This document shows, piece by piece, positions 54,488-63,526 of a stretch of 64,000 nucleotides of DNA. How positions within the stretch are numbered: position 1 is the first letter of the stretch; the number at the start of each line of letters is the position of its first letter. The stretch is from Armatimonadota bacterium. Lineage in GTDB: Bacteria; Sysuimicrobiota; Sysuimicrobiia; Sysuimicrobiales; Humicultoraceae. The translations under genes and the position numbers were made by a program. Location: contig JAVHLY010000002.1 in the NCBI GenBank assembly GCA_031081585.1, positions 62,001 through 126,000 of the forward strand, written 5' to 3'. The notes beneath the pieces are model-generated. The model searched no databases, was not told where the DNA came from, and saw nothing but the letters and a program-made list of their open reading frames with translations.

Positions 54488-55816
54488 ATGGGCCTGACGC
54501 TGCGCGGCGGGACGGTCCTGGTGAGCCTGGACCCGCCGCGCCTGGTGCACGGTGACGTGGTCGTGGACGGCGGCCGCGTCGTCGCGGTCGGCGCGGCCGG
54601 CGGCACGGCCGCCGGACCCGCGCGGGACTGCAGCGGCTGCCTCATCCTCCCCGGCCAGGTGAACGCGCACACCCACCTCTACTCGGCCCTGGCCCGCGGG
54701 ATGCCCTACCGCCTGCCGCCGCCCCGGAACTTCCTGCAGATCCTCCAGCGGGTCTGGTGGCGGCTCGACCGGGCGCTCGACGAGGCCAGCCTGCGCGCCT
54801 CCGCGCTGTTGGGGGGGCTGGAGGCGCTGCTGGCCGGCACCACCACGCTGATCGACCACCACGCCTCCCCCAACGCCATCGACGGCGCGCTGGACGTCAT
54901 CGCCGAGGCCCTGGAGACGCTGGGCGTGCGCTCGGTGCTGTGCTACGAGGTGACCGACCGCGACGGCCCCGAGCGCGCCCGGGCGGGGCTGGCGGAGAAC
55001 CGCCGCTTCCTGCGGCGGCGCCACCCGCTCACCCGCGGGCTCGCCGGTGCCCACGCCTCCTTCACCCTCTCGGAGGAGACGCTGGCCGAGTGCGTGGCCG
55101 TGGCGCGCGCCGCCGGCGTCGGCGTGCATATCCACGTGGCGGAGGACCTGGCCGACCAGCGCGACGCCCTGGCCCGCTTCGAGCGCCGGGTCGTCCGCCG
55201 CCTGGCCGACGCCGGGGCCCTCGACGGTGGCGCCCTGCTGGCCCACTGCGTCCACGTCGACGAGGAGGAGGTCGCCCTCATCCAGGCGCACCGGGCCACG
55301 GTGGCCCACAACGCCCGCTCCAACATGCACAACAGCGTCGGCCGGGCGCCGGTGGGCCGCCTCGGGGGGCGGGTGGTCCTGGGGACCGACGGCATCGGGG
55401 GCGACATGTTCGCCGAGGGACGGGCGGCCTACTGGCGGGCGCGGGAGGACGACATCGCGGTGGGGGTGGACTGGCCGCTCAGGCGGCTGGCGGCGGCCGC
55501 CGCGCTGGCGGGGCGGCTCTTCGGCGAGCCGCTCCTCGGTCGCCTGGAACCGGGCGCGCCGGCGGACCTGGTCGTCCTGGCGTACCTGCCGCCCACGCCG
55601 CTGGCGGCGGAGAACGTGGCCGGCCACTGGGTCTTCGGGCTGAGCGCGGCCCAGGTGCGCGATGTGGTGGTGGCCGGTGAGCTGGTGGTGGCGGACCGGC
55701 AGCCCACACGGGTGGACCGGGCGGCGGTGGTGGCCGAGGCGACGGCGCAGGCGGCGCGGCTGTGGCAGCGCCTGGAGGCGCTGGGACCCCACCCGTACGA
55801 GCCGGCCGGGACCTGA
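54488..55816 (+). CDS. ssnA: SsnA-like aminohydrolase
   Basis: 442-residue amidohydrolase. Metal ligands: HTH in GQVNAHTHLYSALARGMP, His in GVHIHVAEDLAD, His in LLAHCVHVDEEE and Asp in LGTDGIGGDMF. CYEVTDRDGPERARAGLAEN and NFLQILQRVWWRLDRALD are close to the SsnA family, a purine-cluster protein related to guanine deaminase. SsnA is part of the known anaerobic purine-degradation gene set. It follows the XdhD-like gene, the usual company. Distinct from the deaminase at 35260, so the region has two such enzymes. Confidence 0.88.
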   Translation: MGLTLRGGTVLVSLDPPRLVHGDVVVDGGRVVAVGAAGGTAAGPARDCSGCLILPGQVNAHTHLYSALARGMPYRLPPPRNFLQILQRVWWRLDRALDEASLRASALLGGLEALLAGTTTLIDHHASPNAIDGALDVIAEALETLGVRSVLCYEVTDRDGPERARAGLAENRRFLRRRHPLTRGLAGAHASFTLSEETLAECVAVARAAGVGVHIHVAEDLADQRDALARFERRVVRRLADAGALDGGALLAHCVHVDEEEVALIQAHRATVAHNARSNMHNSVGRAPVGRLGGRVVLGTDGIGGDMFAEGRAAYWRAREDDIAVGVDWPLRRLAAAAALAGRLFGEPLLGRLEPGAPADLVVLAYLPPTPLAAENVAGHWVFGLSAAQVRDVVVAGELVVADRQPTRVDRAAVVAEATAQAARLWQRLEALGPHPYEPAGT

Positions 55817-55840
55817 AGGCGCGGGGGAGGAGGTGCGGCG

Positions 55841-56857
55841 GTGGCGGTGACGAGCGCGGGGCGGGTGGCGCTCTACCTGCAGGACAAGCACCCCATCCGG
55901 GACGGGATGGCCTACGTGCAGTACGCCGAGGCCCACGGCTTCGAGGCGGTCTGGCAGGCGGAGAGCCGCCTGGTGCGCGAGGCCACCATCCCGCTGGCCG
56001 CCTTTGCCGCCGTCACCGAGCGCATCAAGGTCGGCAGCGGGGTGGTCAGCCTGTGGACGCGCAACGTGGGGTTGCTGGCGGCCACCTTCGTCACCCTCGA
56101 TGACCTGGCCCCGGGCCGGGTGATGCTGGGGATCGGGGCGTGGTGGGAACCGCTCGCCTCCAAGGTAGGGGTGCGGCGGGAGCGGCCGCTGCGGGCCATG
56201 CGCGAGGTGGTGGAGGTGACGCGCCGCCTCATGGCCATGGAGCGCGTCACCTACCACGGCGAGTTCGTCCACGTCACCGACATCGAGATCGACATCGTGC
56301 ACGGCAACCGGGCCCCGCGCCGGATCCCCATCTACATCGGGGCCACCGGGCTGCAGATGCTGGAGCTGGCCGGCGAGATCGGCGACGGCGTCCTGCTCAA
56401 CTACCTGGTTAGCCCGGCCTACAACGCCCAGGCCATGGCCGCCCTCGCCCGGGGAGCCGCGCGGGCGGGACGCCGCGTCGAGGACATCGACCGCCCGCAG
56501 CTCGTCGTCTGCTCGCTGGACCGGGACCGGGCGCGCGCGCTGGACCGCGCCCGGGAACTGGTCACCCAGTACCTGGGGCAGCAGCCCCACATCATGAAGG
56601 CGAGCGGGGTGGACCCGGGCCTGCTGGAGGAGATCGGCCGGGTCCTCACCTGGCCGGCAGGCCCTGAGGAGATCCGCCGGGCCATGCGCCTGGTACCCGA
56701 CGATGTGGTGCAGATGATCACCGCCTCGGGCACGCCCGAGGAGTGCCAGGCCAAGGTGCGGGAGTACGTGGGCGCCGGATGCACCTGCCCCGTGCTGTAC
56801 CCCCTGGGCGACGACGTGCGGTTGATGATCGACACCTTCGCCCACGGGGAGTTCTGA
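55841..56857 (+). CDS. LLM-class flavin-dependent oxidoreductase
   Basis: 338-residue luciferase-like TIM barrel. [38 protein letters not shown]-type strand, [17 protein letters not shown] and [23 protein letters not shown] are the family landmarks. It resembles the methylenetetrahydromethanopterin reductase/F420 subgroup, but the cofactor (F420 or FMN) cannot be assigned from sequence. It lies between ssnA and the hydroxylase FAD subunit in the same operon. Canonical purine clusters carry the YgfK reductase here; this enzyme could take over a ring-reduction or ring-oxidation step, a guess from position only. GTG start with GGGGGAGGAGG. Confidence 0.82.
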   Translation: MAVTSAGRVALYLQDKHPIRDGMAYVQYAEAHGFEAVWQAESRLVREATIPLAAFAAVTERIKVGSGVVSLWTRNVGLLAATFVTLDDLAPGRVMLGIGAWWEPLASKVGVRRERPLRAMREVVEVTRRLMAMERVTYHGEFVHVTDIEIDIVHGNRAPRRIPIYIGATGLQMLELAGEIGDGVLLNYLVSPAYNAQAMAALARGAARAGRRVEDIDRPQLVVCSLDRDRARALDRARELVTQYLGQQPHIMKASGVDPGLLEEIGRVLTWPAGPEEIRRAMRLVPDDVVQMITASGTPEECQAKVREYVGAGCTCPVLYPLGDDVRLMIDTFAHGEF

Positions 56858-56878
56858 GGAGAGGAGGCCCGCAGCCGC

Positions 56879-57754
56879 GTGGAGGTCCTGCGCCCCCGCA
56901 CCCTGGAGGAGGCCCTGGCGCTGAAGGCGCGCACCCCGGAGGCCGTGCCCATCGCCGGCGGGACCGACCTGATGGTGGAGCTGAACTTCGACCGCCGCCG
57001 CCCGCCCGCGATCCTCGACCTCTGGCGGCTGCCCGGCATCACCGGGTGGCGGCGCGAGGACGGCACGCTGTTCCTCGGGAGCGGCGTCACTTACACCCGC
57101 ATCATCCGCGAGCTCCCGGACATCCTCCCGCTGGTGCAGGCCTCCCGCTCGGTGGGCTCCCCGCAGATCCGCAACCGCGGCACCGTGGGGGGCAACCTGG
57201 GGACCGCCTCTCCCGCCGGGGACGCGCTGCCCGTCCTGGCCGCCTACGACGCCGAGGTGGTGGTGGCCAGCGCCGCCCGCGGCCCGCGCACGCTCCCCTG
57301 GGACCGCTTCCTCACCGGCCCGAAGCGCACGGCGCTGGCACCCGACGAGCTGATCCTGGGGGCGCGGTGGCGCCCGCTGCGGGGCGCGGGCTCGTTCTCG
57401 AAGGTGGGCATCCGCAACGCCATGGTCATCGCCGTGGCCAGCCTGTGCCTGGTGCTCGACGAGGAGGGGCGCACGGTGCGGGTGGCCCTGGGCTCGGTGG
57501 GCCCGACGGTCCTGCGGGCCCCCGAGGCGGAGGCCTTCGCCGCCCAGGCCCTGGCGCGGGCCGGTGCGTGGGAGGACCCGCGCGCGGAGCTCCCGCCCGA
57601 AGCCTTCGAGGGGTTCGCCGAGCGCGTGGCGGCTGCCGCCCGCCCCATCGACGACATCCGGGGGACCGCGGCCTACCGCCGCCACGCCTGCCGCGTGCTG
57701 GCCCGGCGGGCCCTGGCGTGGGCGCTGGAGGATCGCTGGCGCGAACAGTCGTGA
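56879..57754 (+). CDS. Molybdenum hydroxylase FAD-binding subunit (YgfM/CoxM type)
   Basis: 291 residues. Opening EVLRPRTLEEALALKA, FAD pyrophosphate motif VPIAGGTDLMVELNF, then the second motif VGSPQIRNRGTVGGNLGTASPAGD and the C-terminal AYRRHACRVLARRAL. It takes electrons from the iron-sulfur subunit and passes them to NAD or another acceptor. GTG start preceded by GAGAGGAGG. It is the only FAD subunit in the window and would have to serve the hydroxylases at 34790/36627 and 51742, or only the latter. Last gene of the operon. Confidence 0.93.
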   Translation: MEVLRPRTLEEALALKARTPEAVPIAGGTDLMVELNFDRRRPPAILDLWRLPGITGWRREDGTLFLGSGVTYTRIIRELPDILPLVQASRSVGSPQIRNRGTVGGNLGTASPAGDALPVLAAYDAEVVVASAARGPRTLPWDRFLTGPKRTALAPDELILGARWRPLRGAGSFSKVGIRNAMVIAVASLCLVLDEEGRTVRVALGSVGPTVLRAPEAEAFAAQALARAGAWEDPRAELPPEAFEGFAERVAAAARPIDDIRGTAAYRRHACRVLARRALAWALEDRWREQS

Positions 57755-57798
57755 AGCTCCGCGGGCAGATCGCCCTTTCCCGCAGCCCCTGTGTGTGG

Positions 57799-57837
57799 TT
57801 GACATGATGGTATAAAGTGGTATCATAATGGTATGAT
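57799..57837 (+). promoter_or_regulatory. Promoter and operator of the RHH-PIN module
   Basis: TTGACA (57799-57804), 16 bases, then TATCAT (57821-57826). GGTAT occurs three times about one helical turn apart (57809, 57819, 57830) and ATCAT/ATGAT is an inverted pair (57822-57837). This AT-rich block is exceptional in the window. Transcription from the -10 would start at about the ATG at 57833, giving a leaderless message. RHH antitoxins usually bind such repeats to repress themselves. Confidence 0.65.
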
Positions 57838-58078
57838 CAGGAGGCAAGTCCAGCTCACGGACGACCAGGACGCGCGCCTGCGGAAGCTGGCGGCCGAACG
57901 CAAGGTCTCCCAGTCCGACCTGGTGAGGCAGGCCGTGGATCTGCTGCTGAGGCAGGCGGAGGGGGACTCCGCCGAAGCCCGGCGCCGGCGGGCATTGGAT
58001 GTGGTCGGGCGCTTCAGCTCGGGACGGTCCGACGTCAGCATCCGCCACGACGACTACCTGGCTGAGGAGTTCCGCTAG
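57833..58078 (+). CDS. vapB: Ribbon-helix-helix antitoxin (VapB-type)
   Basis: 81 residues. N-terminal strand IRRQVQLTDDQDARLRKLAA and helices KVSQSDLVRQAVDLLLRQ form an RHH DNA-binding domain. The tail ALDVVGRFSSGRSDVSIRHD, then YLAEEFR, is a typical toxin-binding end. There is no ribosome site before the ATG; the promoter places the transcript start at or beside it. The TAG stop is followed at once by the in-frame PIN toxin sequence. Confidence 0.88.
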   Translation: MIRRQVQLTDDQDARLRKLAAERKVSQSDLVRQAVDLLLRQAEGDSAEARRRRALDVVGRFSSGRSDVSIRHDDYLAEEFR

Positions 58079-58492
58079 CTGAACACCTTCATCGATACCT
58101 CCGCACTGTACGCGCTGCTCGACCGGGACGACCAGGTGCATCGTGCAGCCGCAGCCACCTGGGCCGGGCTTCTGCGGGCAGGGGACCCGCTGCTCACCCA
58201 CAACTACGTCCTCGTCGAGACCACCGCCCTGCTGCAGCGGCGCCTCGGTACGGCGGCGGTGCAGGCGCTCCGGGACGACCTCCTCCCCGTGCTCTCCACG
58301 GTGTGGGTGGACGAGAACGTGCACGAAATGGCCCTCACGGCTCTCATCGCCGCGCGCGACCGGGAGGTCAGCCTGGTCGACCGGGTCAGCTTCGAGTGCA
58401 TGCGCCGGCGGGGGGTGCGGCGGGCGTTCGCCTTCGACCGGCACTTCGCGGACCAGGGCTTCGAAGTGATCCCCGAGGGCGCCGCCCGCTGA
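58079..58492 (+). CDS. vapC: PIN-domain toxin (VapC-type) with non-standard start
   Basis: About 137 residues, RNase of the PIN family. Acidic residues: Asp in FIDTSALYALLD, Glu in HNYVLVETTALL, Asp in SLVDRVSFECM and Asp in AFDRHFADQGF, all present, so the toxin looks intact. The first conventional start (GTG 58136) would delete the catalytic DTSAL region. The frame opens at CTG (58079), directly after the antitoxin TAG in the same frame. So it starts at CTG, or is made by stop-codon readthrough as a fusion. Neighbouring GC-rich genes use ATG or GTG. Confidence 0.85.
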   Translation: MNTFIDTSALYALLDRDDQVHRAAAATWAGLLRAGDPLLTHNYVLVETTALLQRRLGTAAVQALRDDLLPVLSTVWVDENVHEMALTALIAARDREVSLVDRVSFECMRRRGVRRAFAFDRHFADQGFEVIPEGAAR

Positions 58493-58589
58493 GCGAGGCC
58501 CGGTGCGGTCCCGTCCCCGTGACCGCCTCCCGGGGATGGAGTAGACTGCCTCTCGGAAGCCGCTCCCGGGACGACGCCGCGAGGGACCG

Positions 58590-61500
58590 ATGACCGAACC
58601 GTTCGTCCACTGCCACCTGCACACCGAGTACTCCCTGCTCGACGGCCACAGCCGGATCCCCCAGCTCATGGAGGCGGCGGCGCGCGCGGGCATGCCGGCC
58701 ATCGCCCTGACCGACCACGGGGCGATGTACGGGGCCATCGAGTTCTTCCTGGCGGCGCGGCAGGCCGGCCTCAAGCCCATCATCGGCGTGGAGGCCTACG
58801 TCGCCGCCCGGACCATGGCCGACCGCGACCCCAAACTGGACGCGGTGGCCCACCACCTGGTGCTGCTGGCCACCTCGCTGGAGGGCTACCGCAACCTCAT
58901 CGCCCTCACCACGGCCGCCCACCTGGACGGCTTCTACTACAAGCCGCGCATCGACCACGCCCTGCTGGCCCGCCACCGCGGGGGGCTCATCGCCCTCTCC
59001 GCCTGCCTCCAGGGGGAGGTGGCGCGGGCCCTGCTCGCCGACGACGAGGCCGCCGCCCGGCGCATCGCCGCCACGTACCGGGACATCCTGGGGCCCGACC
59101 ACTACTACCTGGAGGTCCAGGACCACGGCTTGCCCGAGGAGGCGAAGGTGCGCCACGGCGTGGTGCGCCTGGCCCGCGACCTGGGCCTGCCGCTGGTGGC
59201 CACCAACGACGTCCACTACGTCCACCGGGAGGACGCCGACGCCCAGGACGCCCTGATGTGCATCCAGATGAACATCGGGCTCGACCAGACCGACAAGCCG
59301 CGCATGGGGGACGTCCCCGAGTTCTACCTGAAGCGCGGCGAGGAGATGGCCCGCCTCTTCGCCGACCTCCCGGAGGCGCTGCGCACGCCGCTCGAGATCG
59401 CCGAGCGCGTCGACCTGGAGATCCCCATGGGGACGCTGCGCCTGCCCCACTTCCCCGTCCCGGCCGGGGAGACGGCCGACTCCTACCTGCGCGCCCTGTG
59501 CGAGGCCGGGCTGCGCCGCCTCTACGGCCGCGTCACCCCGGAGCTGCAGGCGCGGCTGGACGAGGAGCTGCGCGTCATCGCCCAGACCGGCTACGCCGCG
59601 TACTTCCTCATCGTCTGGGACTTCGTCCGCTTCGCCCGCGAGCGCGGCATCCTCACCACGGTGCGCGGCTCCGCCGCCGGCAGCCTGGTCCTGTATGCGC
59701 TCGGGGTCACCGACGTCGACCCCATCCGCTACCGCCTGCCCTTCGAGCGCTTCCTCAACCTGGAACGCTTCACCCCGCCGGACATCGATGTGGACTTCAT
59801 GGACAGCCGGCGGGACGAGGTCATCCGCTACGTCATCGACAAGTACGGGCTCGACCACGTCGCCCAGATCATCACCTTCGGCACCATGGGGGCCCGCCAG
59901 GCGGTGCGCGACGTGGGCCGGGTCATGGGGCTGCCCTACGGCGACGTGGACCGCATCGCCAAGCTCATCCCCTTCAACGCCACCCTGGACGAGGCGCTGC
60001 GCCAGGACCCCGAGCTCGCCCGCCTGGCCCGCGAGTCCGCGCAGGTCCGGCGCCTGCTCGACCTGGCCCGCAAGCTGGAGGGCGTGGCCCGCCACGCCAG
60101 CACCCACGCCGCCGGGGTGATCATCTCCCGGGAGCCGCTGACGGAGCACGTGCCGCTGCAGAAGGCCACCAAGGGCGACCTGGTGATGACCCAGTACGAC
60201 ATGAACTCCGTGGACAAGATCGGCCTGCTCAAGATGGACTTCCTGGGCCTGGTGAACCTCACCATCCTGGACACGGCGCTCCGGATCATCGAGCAGACCC
60301 GCGGCGTGCGCATCGACCTCAAGGCGATCCCGCTGGATGACCAGGCCACCTACGACCTGCTCTCCGCGGGGGAGACCGTGGGGATCTTCCAGCTGGAGGG
60401 GGCGGGGATGACCCGCTACCTGCGCGAGCTGCGCCCCTCGCGCATCGAGGACATCATGGCCATGGTCGCCCTCTTCCGCCCGGGGCCGATGGCCAACATC
60501 CCCGCCTACATCCGGCGCAAGCACGGCAAGGAACCGATCACCTACCTCCACCCGCGGCTCGAGCCGGTGCTGCGCGACACCTACGGGGTGATGGTCTACC
60601 AGGAGGACGTCATGGCCGTGGCCCAGGCGGTGGCCGGCTTCACCCTGGCCGAGGCCGACGTCCTCTGCTACGCCATCCGCAAGAAGATCAAGGACAAGCT
60701 GGAGGCGCAGCGGGAGAAGTTCGTGCGCGGGGCCCGGCGCAACGGCATCCCCCCCAAGGTCATCGACCAGCTCTGGGAGCAGTTCGAGCCCTTCGCCCGC
60801 TACGGCTTCAACCGAGCGCACGCGGCCTGCTACGGCCTCATCGCCTACTACACCGCCTACCTGAAGGCCAACTACCCGGTGGAGTACATGACGGCGGTCC
60901 TCACCCACGAGGCGCAGGGCCAGGACTGGCAGGCCAAGGTGGCGCTGGCCGTGGCCGAGGCGCGGCGCATGGGGCTGCAGGTGCTGCCGCCCGACGTGAA
61001 CGCCTCGGCGGAGAACTTCGCCGTGGCCGGCGGGGCCATCCGCTTCGGGCTGGGGGCGGTGAAGCACGTGGGGCTGGGGGCGGTGCAGGAGATCATCCGC
61101 GCCCGCGAGGCCGGCGGCCCCTTCACCGGCCTGGCGGACTTCTGCGCCCGCGTCGACACGCGCGTGGTGAACAAGCGCGTGGTGGAGGCGCTCATCAAGG
61201 CGGGGGCGTTCGACTCGCTGGGCGTGCCGCGGGCCCAGCTGCTGGCCGCCCTGGACGGCGCGCTGGCGGCGGGGCAGCGGGCACAGCGGCTGCGGGACTC
61301 CCTCCAGCAGGGGCTGTTCGACGTGGGGGTCGAGAGCACTCCGGCGATGCCGGACGGCAGCGTCGGGCTGCCCGAGTTCACCCAAGAGGAACGGCTGGCC
61401 ATGGAGAAGGAGATGCTGGGCCTGTACATCTCCGACCACCCGCTGGCCCACGTGCAGGAGGACCTGGCCGCGCGCACCAGCCTGCCCATCGGCCAGCTCG

Positions 61501-62117
61501 CCGAGGTGCGCGACCGCACGCCGGTCACCGTCGGCGGGATCGTCGCCGCCCTGAAGCGCACCACCACCAAGAGCGGCTCGGTGATGGCCTTCCTGACCCT
61601 GGAGGACCTCACCGGGAGCGTCGAGGTGATCGTCTTCCCACGCACCTACGAGCAGCACGCCGTCCTGCTGAAGAAGGACGCCATCCTGGTGGTGCGCGGG
61701 CGCGTGGACGTCGCCGAGCAGCAGGTGAAGGTCCTGGCCGACGCGCTCTTCCCGCTGGCGGAGGCGCCGGCCGCCGAGCCGGTCACCCTGAACGGTGTCG
61801 CCGTCCGACCGGCGGGGACGGCAGACGACGGGGAGGAGGGGGAAGCGCTCTCCGCCGCGGCCGAGGCCCCGGCCGCGGACCCGGCCGGAGACCTGCACGT
61901 GCGCCTGCCCGCCTCCCTCGGCCCCGAGGGCCTGGAGCGCCTGCGCCGCTCCCTCGACCGCCACCCCGGACCGCACGGGCTCGTCCTGCACCTGGTGGGA
62001 TCGGGGCAGGAGACGGTGGTGCGGGCGCGCGGGGTGCGGGTGCGCGGGGAGGAGGCGCTGACCGTGCTGCAGGCGGAGTTCGACCAGGTGGCCGCCTGGC
62101 TGGAAGGACCCCCGTGA
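58590..62117 (+). CDS. dnaE: DNA polymerase III subunit alpha
   Basis: Replicative polymerase, 1175 residues, DnaE1 type. PHP domain at the N-terminus (HCHLHTEYSLLDGH). The palm aspartates lie at about residues 398-402 in PDIDVDFMDSRRDEVIRYV, followed by GARQAVRDVGRVMGLPYG and ARHASTHAAGV. FNRAHAACYGLIAYYTAYLK is the beta-clamp/finger region, and the late OB fold is VTVGGIVAALKRTTTKSGS. The C-terminus is shorter and more Ala-rich than in E. coli. ATG at 58590 follows GCGAGGGACCG. Its stop overlaps the TlpA-like gene as GTGA. Confidence 0.96.
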   Translation: MTEPFVHCHLHTEYSLLDGHSRIPQLMEAAARAGMPAIALTDHGAMYGAIEFFLAARQAGLKPIIGVEAYVAARTMADRDPKLDAVAHHLVLLATSLEGYRNLIALTTAAHLDGFYYKPRIDHALLARHRGGLIALSACLQGEVARALLADDEAAARRIAATYRDILGPDHYYLEVQDHGLPEEAKVRHGVVRLARDLGLPLVATNDVHYVHREDADAQDALMCIQMNIGLDQTDKPRMGDVPEFYLKRGEEMARLFADLPEALRTPLEIAERVDLEIPMGTLRLPHFPVPAGETADSYLRALCEAGLRRLYGRVTPELQARLDEELRVIAQTGYAAYFLIVWDFVRFARERGILTTVRGSAAGSLVLYALGVTDVDPIRYRLPFERFLNLERFTPPDIDVDFMDSRRDEVIRYVIDKYGLDHVAQIITFGTMGARQAVRDVGRVMGLPYGDVDRIAKLIPFNATLDEALRQDPELARLARESAQVRRLLDLARKLEGVARHASTHAAGVIISREPLTEHVPLQKATKGDLVMTQYDMNSVDKIGLLKMDFLGLVNLTILDTALRIIEQTRGVRIDLKAIPLDDQATYDLLSAGETVGIFQLEGAGMTRYLRELRPSRIEDIMAMVALFRPGPMANIPAYIRRKHGKEPITYLHPRLEPVLRDTYGVMVYQEDVMAVAQAVAGFTLAEADVLCYAIRKKIKDKLEAQREKFVRGARRNGIPPKVIDQLWEQFEPFARYGFNRAHAACYGLIAYYTAYLKANYPVEYMTAVLTHEAQGQDWQAKVALAVAEARRMGLQVLPPDVNASAENFAVAGGAIRFGLGAVKHVGLGAVQEIIRAREAGGPFTGLADFCARVDTRVVNKRVVEALIKAGAFDSLGVPRAQLLAALDGALAAGQRAQRLRDSLQQGLFDVGVESTPAMPDGSVGLPEFTQEERLAMEKEMLGLYISDHPLAHVQEDLAARTSLPIGQLAEVRDRTPVTVGGIVAALKRTTTKSGSVMAFLTLEDLTGSVEVIVFPRTYEQHAVLLKKDAILVVRGRVDVAEQQVKVLADALFPLAEAPAAEPVTLNGVAVRPAGTADDGEEGEALSAAAEAPAADPAGDLHVRLPASLGPEGLERLRRSLDRHPGPHGLVLHLVGSGQETVVRARGVRVRGEEALTVLQAEFDQVAAWLEGPP

Positions 62118-62773
62118 CCGACCACCCGCTCAGCGCTCCGCGCCGTCGCCTCTGGCGCCTGGGAGCGGGGCTGTGGCTCCTGGCACTCCTGGCCGCGGGC
62201 GGGCTGGCGCTGGCCGCGGCCCGCGGCGTCCTCGCCCCGGCGCGGCCCCCGCTCCCGGAGGTGGTCGCACGGCCGGCCACCGCCCCCGGGGTCCCGCGGG
62301 CCCCCGCGCTCCCGGAACTGCCGGGGATGCTCCCGGTCGTGTCGCGTCCGCCGGCTCCGGACTTCGTGCGCCCGTCGCTGCGCGACGGCCGGCCGGTCCG
62401 CCTGAGCGACTTCCGCGGCCGCACCGTCCTGCTGAACTTCTTCGCCTCCTGGTGCGTCCCGTGCAGGGAGGAGGCGCCCGTGCTGGAGCGCACGGCGCAG
62501 GCGTTCCGCCACCGGGGCGTGGTGGTGCTGGGCGTGGCCGTGGTGGACGAGTACGAGGCCGCCAGGGCCTTCCTGGGGACCCACGGGATCACCTACCCGG
62601 CGGTCTTCGACGCCGCAGGTGACCTGATGCGGCAGTTCCGGGTGACCGGGCTGCCCACCTCGATCTTCATCGACCCGCAGGGGCGCATCGCCGGCCGCTT
62701 CGTCGGCCCCTTCCTCGGTACGGAGGGGGCCCGGGAGCTGGAGCGGCGTCTGGTCGCCTCCGGAGCCCGCTGA
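62114..62773 (+). CDS. TlpA/ResA-like membrane-anchored thioredoxin
   Basis: 219 residues. An N-terminal helix (LGAGLWLLALLAAGGLALAA) anchors or exports the protein, followed by a Pro-rich linker. The redoxin domain has the WCVPC active site with Cys114 and Cys117, then VVVLGVAVVDEYEAARAF and the cis-Pro loop GLPTSIFIDPQGRI. It probably reduces disulfides or supports cytochrome or other protein maturation outside the membrane. GTG start overlapping dnaE, stop directly before the DUF881 ATG. The dnaE coupling is likely coincidence of a compact genome. Confidence 0.9.
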   Translation: MTDHPLSAPRRRLWRLGAGLWLLALLAAGGLALAAARGVLAPARPPLPEVVARPATAPGVPRAPALPELPGMLPVVSRPPAPDFVRPSLRDGRPVRLSDFRGRTVLLNFFASWCVPCREEAPVLERTAQAFRHRGVVVLGVAVVDEYEAARAFLGTHGITYPAVFDAAGDLMRQFRVTGLPTSIFIDPQGRIAGRFVGPFLGTEGARELERRLVASGAR

Positions 62774-63526
62774 ATGGCCCACGACCTGCTGGCCTCCGCC
62801 GCGCGGGTGCGGACCCGGTTGCCGGTGTGGCAGCCGCTGGCCGCCCTCGTCCTCATGGCCCTGGGTTTCCTGCTGGTGGTCCAGCTCCGCACCGGCCGCG
62901 AGCTCGTGGCCGAGCAGGCCGAAGTCCCCACGCGCAACGTCTACGCGCTGGCCAGCCTCCTGCGGGAGGAGCGCGAGGCCCGTCGTGCCCTGGAAGGGCA
63001 GGTGGCGGCGCTGCGGAAGCAGCTGGAGCGCTACGAGCGCGCCCAGGCCCAGGGGCGCAGCCTGGCCGCCTCCCTCACCCACGAGGTGGAGCAGCTGCGC
63101 ATGGCGCTGGGCCTCGTGGCCATGGAGGGGCCGGGCGTGGTCGTCGTCCTGCGTGACGCGCCCGTCCAGCCGGCCGGCGCCGCCCCGGTGATCGTCACCT
63201 ACCAGGATCTGGTCGGCGTGGTGAACGAGCTGTGGGCGGCCGGCGCCGAGGCCGTGGCCGTGAACGGGCAGCGGGTCACCGCAATGACCGGGTTCAGCCA
63301 GGTCGGCGGGACGGTTGTGGTGAACCTGCGGCGCCTCACCGCCCCCTACCGCATCACGGCCCTGGGTGACCCGCAGACGCTGCAGGAGGCGCTCACCATC
63401 CGCGGCGGGCTCGTCGAGGGGCTCCGGGGGCTCGGCCTCTCCGTGCAGATCACCCGTCACCCCTCCCTCCAGGTCCCTCCCTACACCGGCACCATCCGGT
63501 TCGAGCGGGCCCGGCCGGTGCGATGA
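62774..63526 (+). CDS. DUF881 family membrane protein
   Basis: 250 residues. One N-terminal helix (PLAALVLMALGFLLVVQL), then a coiled coil of about 60 residues (LLREEREARRALEGQVAALR...), then the conserved globular domain with VIVTYQDLVGVVNELWAAGA, EAVAVNGQRVTAMTG and ALTIRGGLVEGLRGLGL. Homologues (YlxW/YlxX type) occur mostly in Gram-positive bacteria, often near cell-division genes. Function unknown. The stop overlaps the next start (ATGA). Confidence 0.88.
   Translation: MAHDLLASAARVRTRLPVWQPLAALVLMALGFLLVVQLRTGRELVAEQAEVPTRNVYALASLLREEREARRALEGQVAALRKQLERYERAQAQGRSLAASLTHEVEQLRMALGLVAMEGPGVVVVLRDAPVQPAGAAPVIVTYQDLVGVVNELWAAGAEAVAVNGQRVTAMTGFSQVGGTVVVNLRRLTAPYRITALGDPQTLQEALTIRGGLVEGLRGLGLSVQITRHPSLQVPPYTGTIRFERARPVR

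Noticed and set aside
53981-58783. Minus-strand open frame of 1600 codons
   Set aside because: Runs antisense to five good genes and to the VapBC module; composition is that of an antisense shadow.
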